Shown here: in pieces, positions 45,958-55,098 of the stretch
Layout: each line of letters begins with the position of its first letter
Numbering within the stretch: position 1 is the stretch's first letter
Source of the DNA: Pseudoduganella lurida
GTDB lineage: Bacteria > Pseudomonadota > Gammaproteobacteria > Burkholderiales > Burkholderiaceae_D
Direction: 5' to 3'
DNA length: 64,000 nucleotides
Assembly (NCBI RefSeq): GCF_007830455.1
Contig: NZ_VLLB01000001.1
Coordinates: forward strand, 992,001 to 1,056,000
Translations under genes and position numbers: made by a program
The notes under the pieces: model-generated
What the model saw: only the letters and a program-made list of their open reading frames with translations
What the model was told of the DNA's origin: nothing
Database searches by the model: none

Positions 45958-48423
45958 TCAGAACTTCACGTCCAGCTTGACCGCCACGCTGCGGAACGCG
46001 TTGCGCAGCGGCGTCCAGGTGGTGGTGGTCACCGAGGCCGGCGCGTTCGGCGCCGAGGCATTGAAGTTCGCCAGCTGGACGGAACGGTTGCTCATGTACT
46101 GCTTGTCCGTCAGGTTATTCACGCGGAACGTCAGCGATGCGCGGCCCGATTTCTCCTGGAAGCCGAAGCCGGCGTTCACGTAGGTGGTCGGCTGCACGTA
46201 GTTGATCGGGTTCTGGTCCAGGTTCGTCACCATGTCGCTGGCGTAGTTGACGGTGCCGGTCACGAAGGCATCGAAGCTTTGCGATGGCAGGCGCACGTCG
46301 TACTTGGCGTTGATGCTGGCCTTGCGGCGCGGCGCGTAGGGCATGCGGCCGCCGCTGACATCGTTGGTGTTCTGGTTGCCGTACAGGGGATTGCGCAGGA
46401 TGCAGCCGGCATTGAAGCCGCCGTTGCCGCCGCCCGAGACCTGGTAGCACTGCGCGTTCCGGAATTCGGTGATCGTCGCATCCGTATAGGCCAGGAAGGC
46501 GTTGACCAGCAGGTTCGGCGTGACCATCGCATTGATGTCCAGCTCCGCCCCTTTCGTCTCCACGCCCGGCAGGCTGTTCAGGCGGGTCTGGTAGATCAGC
46601 GTGTCGGGAATGTAGCTGCCCGAGTTCTGCTGGTAGTCCTTGAATTTCGAGCTGAACAGCGTGGCCGCGACGGCGAGCCGGTTGTTCAGGAAGTTGCCCT
46701 TCGCGCCGATCTCGAAGCTGCGCGCCGTTTCCGGCTTCACGGGCTGCTGGGCCGCGGTCAGCGCGTTCAGGCTGCTGGTGATGTCGTAGGCGTGGCCCTT
46801 GTAGCCGGTGGACGCCATCGCATAGGCCATCAGGCCGGGCGTGAACTGGCGCTGCAGGCTCAGTTTTCCGGTGACCGCTTCATCGGTATTGCCCGTGCTG
46901 GAAAAATTGTTGACGGCCTTGAAGCCGGAACCGAACGGCAGCGTTGACGGATTGCCCGTGCCGGCGAAATGGTAGCCGGACTCCTGCTCGTTGTAGCGCA
47001 GGCCCGCCGTGAGCGTGTTCTTCGGCATGAACTCCCAGCTGGCCTGGCCGAACACGGCCTTGTTGATGTTGTACGTGTCGCCGTAGAACTCGGTGGCGCT
47101 GGTGGCCGTCACGCCGTTCTCGCCCCGCTTGAAGTAGCGCGCCAGTTCGTTCTTGCCGTACCACAGGCCGACGACGTAGCGGAACGCCTCGCTGTCGGCC
47201 GAGGTGAGGCGGATTTCCTGCGTGCGCGACACCACGTCGAAGCGGCCGTGCTGCTCGGAGCCGCCGGGCAGTCCGGCCGGACGTCCGGTGCCGCTCACCG
47301 GGTAGTACAGCATCACCGGGCGGTCCGTGAAGTCCTGGTCGCGCGAGTCGTTCGCATGATAGCGGTCGGTCGACGTGATGGACGTGAGCGTGGCACCGTT
47401 CGGCAGTTCCCAGTTGACGCGCAGGCCCATGCCGCGCGTGGTCGAGTCCTGGCCCGTGAAGGTGTCGTTGCGGATGTTGCGGTTGTCCGGCGTGGCCGAG
47501 ATGCCGTCCAGCACCTGGGCGATCGGGAACGCCGGCACGTTGTTGAGCAGGCCGTTCTGCAGATTGGTGCCGCTGATGCCGTTCAGGACGACCACGCAGC
47601 AGTCCGTCAGCGTGTGGTTGTAGCGGGGCGAGAAATCGATGCTGACGTTTTCCAGCGGCCGCCAGGCCAGCTTGACGAGGAAGGTCTTGCCGCCCGAGCC
47701 GTTGGTCTTCTTGCCGGTGGTGAGATTGTTCACGTTGCCGGGGAAGTCCGTGTTGGAGGCGGCGATGCGGAAGCCGAACTTCTCGTTCACTTCGCCGCCC
47801 ACGGACAGGCCCAGGCGCCATTCCCTGTCGCTGGACGCGAGCACGCTGGCGCGGGTGGTGATGGGGCCGGAGATGGGCCGCGTGACGATGTTGATGGCGC
47901 CGGCGATGGCCGACTTGCCGAACAGCGTGCTTTGCGGGCCTTTCAGGATCTCCACGCGCGACACGTCCGTCAGGTCGCGGAAGGCCTGCACCTGCATGCC
48001 GATGGGGATGTCGTCGACGATCACGGCGACATCCGATTCCACGCCGATGCCGATCGACTGCGTGCCGATGCCGCGCATGTTCAGGCCCGTGTTGGCGGGA
48101 TTGTCGGACTGCGTCTTGGTGAGCGCGGGCGACAGGTCGATGATGTCTTCCAGGTCGCGCACATTGTTCCGGCGCAGCAGCTCCTCGCTGATGACGGAAA
48201 TCGACATCGGCACGTTTTCCAGCTTCTCGACGCGCTTGTTGGCGGTGACGACGACTGTCTCGAGTCCGGCTGCCGGGGCATCGGCCGGTGTATCCGGCTG
48301 CACGGCGGCCTGGGCGGACTGGGCCGCCTGGGCCCGGGCCGCCCCAGCCACACCGAGCGTGAGCATGGCGACGGCCACCGCAATGGCCATGGGACGTGGA
48401 ACTGCCTTCTGAATGCTGATCAT
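45958..48423 (-). CDS. TonB-dependent receptor of the glucan locus
   Basis: An 821-residue outer-membrane receptor. AGGAGA precedes the ATG, and the signal peptide ends near LGVAGAARAQA. A TonB-box-like LETVVVTANK leads into the plug domain (about 60-175; LEDIIDLSPALTKTQ, NMRGIGTQSIGI, RVEILKGPQSTLFGKSAIAGAINIVT). The barrel ends in VAVKLDVKF, with a terminal Phe. Two GTTACCG-type operators overlap its promoter. Its neighbours are GH12 (convergent), the LacI gene, and GH3/GH2. It probably imports beta-glucan oligosaccharides; siderophore uptake is a less likely alternative, because of the context. Confidence 0.93.
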   Translation of the reverse strand: MISIQKAVPRPMAIAVAVAMLTLGVAGAARAQAAQSAQAAVQPDTPADAPAAGLETVVVTANKRVEKLENVPMSISVISEELLRRNNVRDLEDIIDLSPALTKTQSDNPANTGLNMRGIGTQSIGIGVESDVAVIVDDIPIGMQVQAFRDLTDVSRVEILKGPQSTLFGKSAIAGAINIVTRPISGPITTRASVLASSDREWRLGLSVGGEVNEKFGFRIAASNTDFPGNVNNLTTGKKTNGSGGKTFLVKLAWRPLENVSIDFSPRYNHTLTDCCVVVLNGISGTNLQNGLLNNVPAFPIAQVLDGISATPDNRNIRNDTFTGQDSTTRGMGLRVNWELPNGATLTSITSTDRYHANDSRDQDFTDRPVMLYYPVSGTGRPAGLPGGSEQHGRFDVVSRTQEIRLTSADSEAFRYVVGLWYGKNELARYFKRGENGVTATSATEFYGDTYNINKAVFGQASWEFMPKNTLTAGLRYNEQESGYHFAGTGNPSTLPFGSGFKAVNNFSSTGNTDEAVTGKLSLQRQFTPGLMAYAMASTGYKGHAYDITSSLNALTAAQQPVKPETARSFEIGAKGNFLNNRLAVAATLFSSKFKDYQQNSGSYIPDTLIYQTRLNSLPGVETKGAELDINAMVTPNLLVNAFLAYTDATITEFRNAQCYQVSGGGNGGFNAGCILRNPLYGNQNTNDVSGGRMPYAPRRKASINAKYDVRLPSQSFDAFVTGTVNYASDMVTNLDQNPINYVQPTTYVNAGFGFQEKSGRASLTFRVNNLTDKQYMSNRSVQLANFNASAPNAPASVTTTTWTPLRNAFRSVAVKLDVKF

Positions 48424-48460
48424 GTCTGGTCTCCTGATTGATATTGTTATGCGCCGACCC

Positions 48461-48474
48461 TGAAAACGTTATCA
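48461..48474 (-). promoter_or_regulatory. LacI-like operator, second class, in the receptor leader
   Basis: The plus strand reads TGAAAACGTTATCA; the minus strand TGATAACGTTTTCA. It lies 38 bp upstream of the receptor start codon and about 35 bp after its +1. The same motif is found in gspK (43959) and at the other TonB receptor. Confidence 0.45.
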
Positions 48475-48490
48475 AATCCAATCCGACTAC

Positions 48491-48544
48491 GTTACCGGTA
48501 TCAAGACGAGATTGATGGTATCGGTAACTTTGTGGCGAAGTCAA
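48491..48544 (-). promoter_or_regulatory. Receptor promoter with two GTTACCG-type operators
   Basis: On the minus strand: -35 TTGACT (48539-48544), 18-bp spacer, -10 TACCAT (48515-48520), +1 about 48508. One operator (GTTACCGATACC on the minus strand, 48517-48528) overlaps the -10. The other (GTTACCGGTATC on the plus strand, 48491-48502) sits at about +7 to +18. The 292-bp gap between this receptor and the lacI stop also holds a decayed GGTGCCGGCACC palindrome copy near 48665. Confidence 0.7.
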
Positions 48545-48715
48545 CATGAAAAGGCGGGCTTGTGAAGCAAAAGCGACAGGTCCGGAGCGCGACAGTGCGG
48601 GGAACGTGCAAGTCCCCGTGCCCGGCAAGGGGATATCGACCGCGCGTTGCAGTGCCTGTGTATCGGTGCCGGCACCAGGACCCGGACTCGCCAGGTGCCC
48701 GGGCAGCGGTGGTGC

Positions 48716-49801
48716 TCAGGTCGTGGAGCGTTCGACGATGATGTAGCCCACGTCGCAGACGGGATCGGCGATGGTCTTGCCTTCCGAGCGCGTGATGATG
48801 CAGCGGGCGGCCGTGGCACCTATGGCGGTGCCGTCGATGCGCACGGTGGACAGCGGCGGCCAGGTGTCGGCCGAGAAGGACTGGTCGCCGAGGCCGATGA
48901 CGGCCAGCTGCTCGGGCACCCTGATGCCGGAAGCGTGGGCTTCCAGCAGCACGCCCAGCGCCATCATGTCCGAGCTGCAGAAGATGGCGTCGATGGACGG
49001 ATCGCGCGCCAGCAGTTCGCGCAGGCCGGCGCGGCCGCTGCCCAGCGTGGTGGGCGCGGGTACGCTCCATGTCGGCACCTCGAGGCCGCGTGCCGCCAGT
49101 TCCGGCTGCAGCGCCAGCGCCGCATCGGCAAAGGCCTTGTTGCGGCGTACCGCGCGGTCGTCGTTGGCGCTGATGGCCGCCAGCCGCCGGCGCCCGCGGC
49201 GGTGCAGGTACTCGGCCACCGACTTGCCGATGCGCTCATGCGAAAAGCCCACCAGCATGTCGATCGGCGTGGGCGTCAGGTCCCAGGTCTCGACGACGGG
49301 AATGCCGCTGGCCAGCAGCTTGCGGCGCGCCTGTTCGGAGCGCATGGTCCCCGTCAGCACGACGCCGTCCGGGCGCCGGCCGATGATCGCTTCGAGCAGC
49401 GCGTCCTCGCGCGAGTCCTGGTAGCCGGACTGGCCCAGCATCAGCTGGTAGCCCGCATCGCCGAGCGTCTCCGTCAGCGCCTGCACCATCTCCAGGAACA
49501 CCGAACCGGTGATGGTCGGCACCACGGCGGCCACCAGCCGGCTCTTCTTCGATGCCAGGCCGCCGGCCAGCATGTTCGGCACGTAGCCGATGCGCTCGAC
49601 CACCTCGAGCACGCGCTGCCGGATCTCGTCCGACACGGCCTGCGGATTGTTCAAGGCGCGCGATGCCGTCATCGGCGCCACGCTGGCCATGCGGGCCACG
49701 TCGCGGATGGTCGGCCCGGCCCCCTTGCGGCTCTTGCGCGCAGGCGTCGCGGCCACGGCAGGGTCGGCAAGGTCGGGGGCATCGATCGCGGGCTTTTTCA
49801 T
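48716..49801 (-). CDS. LacI-family repressor of the glucan locus
   Basis: A 361-residue repressor. After a 29-residue Ala/Pro/Lys-rich extension comes the helix-turn-helix TIRDVARMASVAPMTASRAL, with hinge YVPNMLAGGLAS. The effector domain has LVAAVVPTITGSVFLEMV, RRPDGVVLTGT, GFSHERIGKSVAEYL and AIFCSSDMMALGVLLEA, ending in LAVIGLGDQSFS. This resembles gluconate-type GntR repressors. It lies between the receptor and GH3, on the same strand. Its own upstream region holds a TTACCG-N10-CGGTAA repeat. It is the best candidate for the protein that binds the GTTACCG-type operators. TAGAAT at 49809-49814 lies 7 nt before the ATG, so the mRNA may be leaderless. Confidence 0.93.
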   Translation of the reverse strand: MKKPAIDAPDLADPAVAATPARKSRKGAGPTIRDVARMASVAPMTASRALNNPQAVSDEIRQRVLEVVERIGYVPNMLAGGLASKKSRLVAAVVPTITGSVFLEMVQALTETLGDAGYQLMLGQSGYQDSREDALLEAIIGRRPDGVVLTGTMRSEQARRKLLASGIPVVETWDLTPTPIDMLVGFSHERIGKSVAEYLHRRGRRRLAAISANDDRAVRRNKAFADAALALQPELAARGLEVPTWSVPAPTTLGSGRAGLRELLARDPSIDAIFCSSDMMALGVLLEAHASGIRVPEQLAVIGLGDQSFSADTWPPLSTVRIDGTAIGATAARCIITRSEGKTIADPVCDVGYIIVERSTT

Positions 49802-49808
49802 GCCCGCG

Positions 49809-49839
49809 ATTCTACCTTACCGGCAATGGTTGCGGTAAC
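49809..49839 (-). promoter_or_regulatory. lacI promoter region with autoregulatory operator
   Basis: On the minus strand, GTTACCGCAACC (49828-49839) matches the locus operator at 9 of 12 bases. With CTTACCGGCAAT (49816-49827, plus strand) it forms a larger repeat TTACCG-N10-CGGTAA. The -10 TAGAAT (49809-49814) is next to the start codon. It lies in the 53-bp gap between GH3 and lacI, so lacI can be both autoregulated and read through from GH2-GH3. Confidence 0.55.
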
Positions 49840-49854
49840 TTGGGCGCCGTCCCG

Positions 49855-52080
49855 TCACTCCAGCAGGCGGAACTCCTGCCGCAGGTGGATGGCATCGGAC
49901 GCCGAACCGATCATCAGCACGAAGTCGCCCGGCTCGGCCACCCGTTCCAGCCTGCCGTTGACGAAGGCCAGCGCGTCGCGGTCGATCGTGAAGCGCACCG
50001 TGCGGCGCTCGCCCGCTGCCAGCTTCACCTTCCGGAACCCTTTCAGCTCCTGCACCGGCCGCACGATCGACGCCACCTTGTCGCGCAGGTAGAGCTGCAC
50101 GACCTCCTCGCCGGCGCGCGGGCCCGTGTTCGACAGCGTGAACGACACTTCCAGCTTGTCGCGCGGCCCCATCGCGGGCTTGCTCAGCACCAGGTCGCTG
50201 TAGCCGAAGGTGGTGTAGCTGAGGCCATGCCCGAACGCGTAGCGCGGCGTGTTCGGCGCGTCGATGTAGGCCGAGCGGTAGACGATGTTCTTCTCGTCCA
50301 GCACCGGCCGGCCCGTGCTGTACTGCTGGTAGGAGATCGGGATCTGGCCGACGCTGCGCGGGAACGTCATCGGCAGCTTGCCGGACGGGTTGTAGTCGCC
50401 GAACAGCACGTCGGCGATCGCATTGCCGCCCTGGCTGCCGGCGAACCAGGTGTACAGGATCGCCGCCGCGCGGTCGGCGACATTGTTGAAGACGAGGGGC
50501 CGGCCCGCCATGATGGCCACCACGACCGGCTTGCCGGTGGCGGCCAGCGCATCGAACAGGCGCGCCTGCTCGCCCGGCAGGCCCAGTTCCGTGCGCGACT
50601 TCGCTTCGCCGCTCATGTCCCAGGTTTCGCCGACCACCAGCAGCACGGCATCGGCGCCGTTCGCGGCCGCGACGGCCTCCTTGAACCCGCTGGTATCGGT
50701 GCACGCGGCATCGCAGCCCTTCGCCACGACCAGCTTCGTCGCCGGCGACAGCTTGGCCCGGATGCCATCGACGACGCTGACGACGCGGCTCTCGTCGGAA
50801 GCGACGATCCAGCCCCCTTCCAGGTCGCGCCGCGACTCGGCCAGCGGCCCGATGACGGCGAGCGACTTCACGTCCTTGTTCAATGGCAGCGCGTGGTTGG
50901 CGTTCTGCAGCAGCACCAGGGATTTGCGCGCCACGTCCCGCGCCGCCTGCACGTGCGCGGGATCGTTCAGCACCGCCTGCTCGCGCGCCGCATCCGAGTA
51001 GCGATACGGATCGTCGAACAGCCCCAGCTCGAATTTCTTGTACAGGATGCGGCGCACGGCATCGTCCACCAGGGCCGGCTTGACCCTGCCGCTCCTGACC
51101 AGCTGCGCCAGGTTGCCCGTGTAGGCATAGCCCTCCATGTCCATGTCGCTGCCGGCATCGATCGCCTTTGCCGCCGCATCGGCCAGGTCGGCCGCATGGC
51201 CATGCTCGACCATCTCCTTGATGGACGCCCAGTCGCTGACGACGAAGCCCTTGTAGCGCCACTGGCCCTTGAGCAGATCGCGCTGCAGGTAGCGGTTGCC
51301 GGTCGCCGGCACGCCGTTCAGCGTATTGAACGAGTTCATGAAGGTGGCCACGCCGGCGTCCGCGGCGGCCTTGAACGGCGGCAGGTACGTTTCATGCAGC
51401 TGCTGCAGGCTCATGTCCACCGCGTTGTAGTCGCGGCCCGCGATGGCGGCGCCATAGCCGGCGAAGTGCTTGGCGGTGGCCATCACGCTGTCGAGGCCAC
51501 CGAGCTTCTCGCCCTGGAAGCCGCGCACGCGCGCCGTGGCGATCTGCGCCCCGAGATACGGATCCTCGCCAGCGCCCTCCATCACCCTGCCCCAGCGCGG
51601 ATCGCGGCCCACGTCCACCATCGGCGCAAAGGTCCAGTGGATGCCGGATGCCGCCGCCTCTTTCGCGGCGATGTGCGCGGACAGGCGCATCGCCTCCAGG
51701 TCCCAGGATGCCGCCTCGCCCAGCGGCACCGGGAACACGGTGCGGTAGCCGTGGATCACGTCGAGGCTGAACAGCAGCGGGATCTTCAGGCGCGACTGCA
51801 GCGCCAGCGCCTGGATCTCCCGCGTTTCCGCCACGCCCTTCACGTTCAGCATCGAACCCACCTTGCCGTGGCGGATATCGTCCAGCTTGTCGTTGAATTT
51901 CTCGCTGCCGGGACCGGTCATCTGGCGGCCGGTGAGCTGGTGCAGCTGGCCCACCTTCTCGTCCAGCGTCATGCGCTTCAACAGCGCTTCGACCTTCGCT
52001 TCGATGGCCCTGTCCTGCGCCGATGCGGAGCCGCCGAGGGTCACCACGGCCAGCGCCACCAGGCATGCGATCCGCTTCAT
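49855..52080 (-). CDS. bglX: Secreted GH3 beta-glucosidase, BglX type
   Basis: A 741-residue periplasmic family 3 enzyme of the BglX type. The signal peptide is MKRIACLVALAVVTLGGSASAQ. The barrel has MTLDEKVGQLHQL, FSLDVIHGYRTVFPVPLGEA, FAPMVDVGRDPRWGRVMEGAGEDPYL and KHFAGYGA, with nucleophile D283 in FVVSDWASI. The second domain and a fibronectin-III-like tail (FTLSNTGPRAGEEVVQLYL) follow. It releases glucose from beta-linked oligosaccharides. The ATG overlaps the GH2 stop by 4 nt (ATGA), so GH2 and GH3 are translationally coupled. Confidence 0.95.
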   Translation of the reverse strand: MKRIACLVALAVVTLGGSASAQDRAIEAKVEALLKRMTLDEKVGQLHQLTGRQMTGPGSEKFNDKLDDIRHGKVGSMLNVKGVAETREIQALALQSRLKIPLLFSLDVIHGYRTVFPVPLGEAASWDLEAMRLSAHIAAKEAAASGIHWTFAPMVDVGRDPRWGRVMEGAGEDPYLGAQIATARVRGFQGEKLGGLDSVMATAKHFAGYGAAIAGRDYNAVDMSLQQLHETYLPPFKAAADAGVATFMNSFNTLNGVPATGNRYLQRDLLKGQWRYKGFVVSDWASIKEMVEHGHAADLADAAAKAIDAGSDMDMEGYAYTGNLAQLVRSGRVKPALVDDAVRRILYKKFELGLFDDPYRYSDAAREQAVLNDPAHVQAARDVARKSLVLLQNANHALPLNKDVKSLAVIGPLAESRRDLEGGWIVASDESRVVSVVDGIRAKLSPATKLVVAKGCDAACTDTSGFKEAVAAANGADAVLLVVGETWDMSGEAKSRTELGLPGEQARLFDALAATGKPVVVAIMAGRPLVFNNVADRAAAILYTWFAGSQGGNAIADVLFGDYNPSGKLPMTFPRSVGQIPISYQQYSTGRPVLDEKNIVYRSAYIDAPNTPRYAFGHGLSYTTFGYSDLVLSKPAMGPRDKLEVSFTLSNTGPRAGEEVVQLYLRDKVASIVRPVQELKGFRKVKLAAGERRTVRFTIDRDALAFVNGRLERVAEPGDFVLMIGSASDAIHLRQEFRLLE

Positions 52081-54002
52081 TTGCCGGCCCCTTTCGCGTA
52101 CTGCTGCTGCACGCCGTCATAGAACGCCTTCAGTGCGTGGAAGGCCTTCTTCTTCTGGCCGGTGTCCGAGACCAGGCCCTTGCGGTTCCAGAAGTCCTGG
52201 AAATAGGGATGCTGGCGGCGCGGCGAACGGAAGTCGGTCAGCACCCACGGCGTCATGCCGCGCAGGCCGGGAATCGCGGTGAGCAGCTTGAACTGGTTCT
52301 GGTACAGCAGCTCCTGGTATTCCTCGCTCCAGCGCGTGTCGGCATCGGCGTGGTAGCCGGCCAGCGCGTCGGCCCCCAGTTCGGTGATCACCACCGGCTT
52401 GTCGTAGTCGATGCGGAAGCGGTAGGTCAGCATGTCCTTCGCATTGCTCCAGTACCAGCCGGCGTATTCGTTGAAGCTGGCCAGGTCCAGCGCATCGGCC
52501 AGCGGATCCTGCACGACCACTTCCTTGCCTTCGCGGTGCACCTCCAGCGCGGCGGCCACCAGGCGCGTGTCGTCCAGGCCGCGCGCCGTTCCCGCCAGCT
52601 TGCGCATGAAGACGTTACGCGGCTCGCTCACCGGCGTCTCGTTCCCGATCGACCAGACGATCACGCTGGCGCGGTTGCGGTCGCGCACCACCAGGTCGGT
52701 CAGCTGCTGGTTGGCGTTGCGGAAGGTGTCGGCGTTCTGCCACGAGATGGTCCAGTAGACGGGCACCTCGGCCCATACCAGCAGCCCCATTTCGTCCGCC
52801 AGGCGCGCCATCTTCTCGCTGTGCGGATAGTGCGCCAGGCGCACGTAGTTGGCGTTCAGTTCCTTGGCCCATTGCAGCATCATGCGCATGTCGCCCTCGC
52901 CGCGCAGGCGGCCCTGGATCAGCGGATTCTCGTCATGCAGCGAGATCCCGCGCAGGAAGATCGACTTGCCGTTCAGCAGAATGTCGCGGCCGCGCGTTTC
53001 GATGGTGCGAAAGCCGATGCGGTCGGCCACGCTGTCCGGCCCCGCGGCGATCTTCACCTGGTACAGCTTCGGGTCCTCCGGCGACCAGTAGCGCAGCGAC
53101 CGGACCGAGATGCTGATCGCGGCGCGGCCGGCCGCATCGGTCCGGACGGTCGTCTTCAGCTGCGCCTCGGGAATCTCCACGGTCACCGTCTGCGCCGGCT
53201 GCGCGCCGGCCACCTGCACGAAGCCTTCGATGCGTTTCAGGTCGCCTTTCGCCAGCTGCACCTTGTAGTCGGCGATGTAGGTATCCGGCACTTCGGCCAG
53301 CAGCACGTCGCGCGTGATGCCGCCATAGTTCCACCAGTCCGTGTTGACGGTCGGGATCTCGTCCTGGCGGCGCGTGTTGTCGGCCTTGACGACGACGAAG
53401 TTGCGGCCCTTCGCCAGCTTGCCCGTGACGTCGAACTGGAACGGCGTGAAGCCGCCCTTGTGCGTGCCCAGCTTCTTGCCGTTCAGGTAGACGTGCGACT
53501 CGTAGTTGACGGCGCCGAAGTAGAGGAAGTAGCGCTTGCCCTCCTTCGGCTGGGCATCGAACACCTGGCGCAGCCACACGGTGCCTTCGTACAGCGACAG
53601 CTTCTCGGCCTGGGAATTCCAGTCGCCCGGCACCTTCATGTTGGGCGACAGGTCGAAGTTGTATTCGACCCAGTCGTTCTTCGTCTTCGGCTGCAGGTCC
53701 TCGTAGAAGCCCTGCGGACCTTTCGGCGAGCGGTCGAACGGCTCGTGGCGGTAGTCGTAGTAACCCATCTCGTAGGGGTCGATGATGTAGTTCCAGCGCC
53801 CGTTCAGCGACACGTGGGAACGCGCGAAGACGTTCTGCAGCAGCTGCGCGCCGCCCTGCGCCGGGCCATGTTCGTGCTGCGCCACCGGCGCCGCGGCCGG
53901 CTGGCCCGCCGGCTGTGCTATCGATTGTGCTGCCCCGTCCGCGCCCCATCCCAGCAGCGCCGTGCAGCACAGCGCGCCCAATGCCTTGATCAGCTGTTTC
54001 AA
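52077..54002 (-). CDS. Exported GH2 beta-galactosidase/beta-glucuronidase-family enzyme
   Basis: A 641-residue family 2 enzyme. The TTG at 54002 is the only start that fits the strong GGGAGGAG site 7-9 nt before it. A nearer ATG (54006-54008, minus strand) is out of frame and stops after two codons. The signal peptide is LKQLIKALGALCCTALLGWG. The jelly-roll domain has GTVWLRQVFDAQ and GAVNYESHVYLNGKKLGTHKGG. The catalytic barrel has NYVRLAHYPHSEKMARLADEMG, acid/base E455 in WSIGNETP, and nucleophile E541 in VVITELGADA. It probably removes side-chain beta-galactosyl or related residues, such as those of xyloglucan, before BglX acts. Confidence 0.9.
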   Translation of the reverse strand: MKQLIKALGALCCTALLGWGADGAAQSIAQPAGQPAAAPVAQHEHGPAQGGAQLLQNVFARSHVSLNGRWNYIIDPYEMGYYDYRHEPFDRSPKGPQGFYEDLQPKTKNDWVEYNFDLSPNMKVPGDWNSQAEKLSLYEGTVWLRQVFDAQPKEGKRYFLYFGAVNYESHVYLNGKKLGTHKGGFTPFQFDVTGKLAKGRNFVVVKADNTRRQDEIPTVNTDWWNYGGITRDVLLAEVPDTYIADYKVQLAKGDLKRIEGFVQVAGAQPAQTVTVEIPEAQLKTTVRTDAAGRAAISISVRSLRYWSPEDPKLYQVKIAAGPDSVADRIGFRTIETRGRDILLNGKSIFLRGISLHDENPLIQGRLRGEGDMRMMLQWAKELNANYVRLAHYPHSEKMARLADEMGLLVWAEVPVYWTISWQNADTFRNANQQLTDLVVRDRNRASVIVWSIGNETPVSEPRNVFMRKLAGTARGLDDTRLVAAALEVHREGKEVVVQDPLADALDLASFNEYAGWYWSNAKDMLTYRFRIDYDKPVVITELGADALAGYHADADTRWSEEYQELLYQNQFKLLTAIPGLRGMTPWVLTDFRSPRRQHPYFQDFWNRKGLVSDTGQKKKAFHALKAFYDGVQQQYAKGAGK

Positions 54003-54024
54003 TTCATCTCCTCCCGTTATTTTT

Positions 54025-54079
54025 GTTACCGGTATCAATTTCTTCGGTCGATGTTAGCTACACTGCATGCAAATGTCAA
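54025..54079 (-). promoter_or_regulatory. GH2-GH3 promoter with GTTACCG-type operator
   Basis: On the minus strand: -35 TTGACA (54074-54079), 17-bp spacer, -10 TAACAT (54051-54056), +1 about 54044. The operator GTTACCGGTATC (54025-54036) begins about 8 bp after +1, the same geometry as at gspK. The remaining gap up to 54246 holds nothing else that I can support. Confidence 0.72.
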
Positions 54080-54246
54080 CGGCCTGTGCAGATCGCGTGG
54101 AACCAACCGGACGGCATGGGGGTCAGATCCGGATATGCAGGCCGCAGGATGGCTGCGGCAGGCGCGTCCCTGCGATTCACGGGTGCGCTGCCACCCGTGC
54201 GAAAGTGCGATATTGACCGGGAATGCATGGCCCGGCGGGAGACCTT

Positions 54247-54609
54247 ATGTGCATTCAGGAACATCCGAAGTTCCGCGCGGAGCTGAAGACGCTGACCGAC
54301 CACTGGAGCGTGGGCGGCTTCAAGATCATCGTGCTGCTTGGCAAGGCGGTGCGGCTGATCCACCGGGCCCGCCAGCGCGGCTATCCGCATGGACTGATCA
54401 CGCGGAATGTGACGACGAGCGGGGGAACGAGTACTACAATCCATTATGTGCACGTGCCTTCGCCTTATGGCGATGTCGTGTGCATCGTCAATGACGAACG
54501 GAGCGGCGCGCGGCATTGCCTGGATCTGCTCGTCATCGATTCGACGGGCCTGGGCGATCAGTGGATCCTGCATCCCGATCCCTTCCGGGTGGCTGCCGAC
54601 CGTGCCTGA
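54247..54609 (+). CDS. Hypothetical protein
   Basis: A 120-residue soluble protein that I do not recognise. The ATG at 54247 follows GGGAGA. The sequence has an alpha-helical start (FRAELKTLTDHWSVGGFKIIVLLGKAVRLIHRARQRGY, in part) and a beta-rich end (TTIHYVHVPSPYGDVVCIV, CLDLLVIDSTGLGDQWILHP). The layout hints at a small sensor or adaptor fold. It lies 10 nt before the frameshifted gene and may share a transcript with it and the next small gene. Confidence 0.65.
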   Translation: MCIQEHPKFRAELKTLTDHWSVGGFKIIVLLGKAVRLIHRARQRGYPHGLITRNVTTSGGTSTTIHYVHVPSPYGDVVCIVNDERSGARHCLDLLVIDSTGLGDQWILHPDPFRVAADRA

Positions 54610-54619
54610 GGAGCTTGCC

Positions 54620-55091
54620 ATGCAGACTGACCTGATGGCGGAAACGACCGATCTTTCGGACGATCCCCGCTTTGCCCTGGGATACGGCTATCCCGAACTC
54701 GTCGAGGCCTTGCTGGAACTGAACACGCCGCCGTCGCCCCGCTGGGAATGGCTGAACCAGGCCGGCGCCCACGACACGGGTGCCGCCGGGGACCTGCTGG
54801 CCGCCCCCCGCGCAGCTCTTCTACATGCGCATGGAAGAACCCCTGTTCGTCGCGCTCGCCGGGCTGGCACAGGAACTCGGCGTGCATGCCTACGTGCTGT
54901 CGATCGATGCCGCGGCGCGCACGGCACGGCTGGTGTGGCGCTCCCGACCGGGCGCCGCTCCGGCCGCGCAGGTGGCCGCCATGGGGCAGGCCCTGCTGTC
55001 CACGCGGGGCGACGGCTGCGTCGATTTCGTGCCGGCCAGCCGCCTGCCGGGCAAGCGCCTGCGCGTGATGTTCAGCGAGTCCGCCGTGTAG
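54620..55091 (+). pseudogene. Hypothetical gene interrupted by a +1 frameshift in a C6 run
   Basis: The ATG at 54620 follows GAGGAG and opens MQTDLMAETTDLSDDPRFAL. The frame runs to LLAAP and then degenerates. The natural continuation, AQLFYMRMEEPLFVALAGLAQ through to FSESAV, lies one frame over. The shift is at six C residues (54804-54809); with five, one reading frame of about 156 residues would run to the stop at 55091. Either the gene is broken, phase-variable through slippage, or the assembly has an extra C. No function recognised. Confidence 0.7.
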
Positions 55092-55098
55092 GCCGGCG

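Noticed and set aside
54117..54131. GGGGGTCAGATCC stretch resembling a REP-like TCAGACCCC element
   Set aside because: Only one degenerate copy without its inverted partner; not enough to call a repeat.
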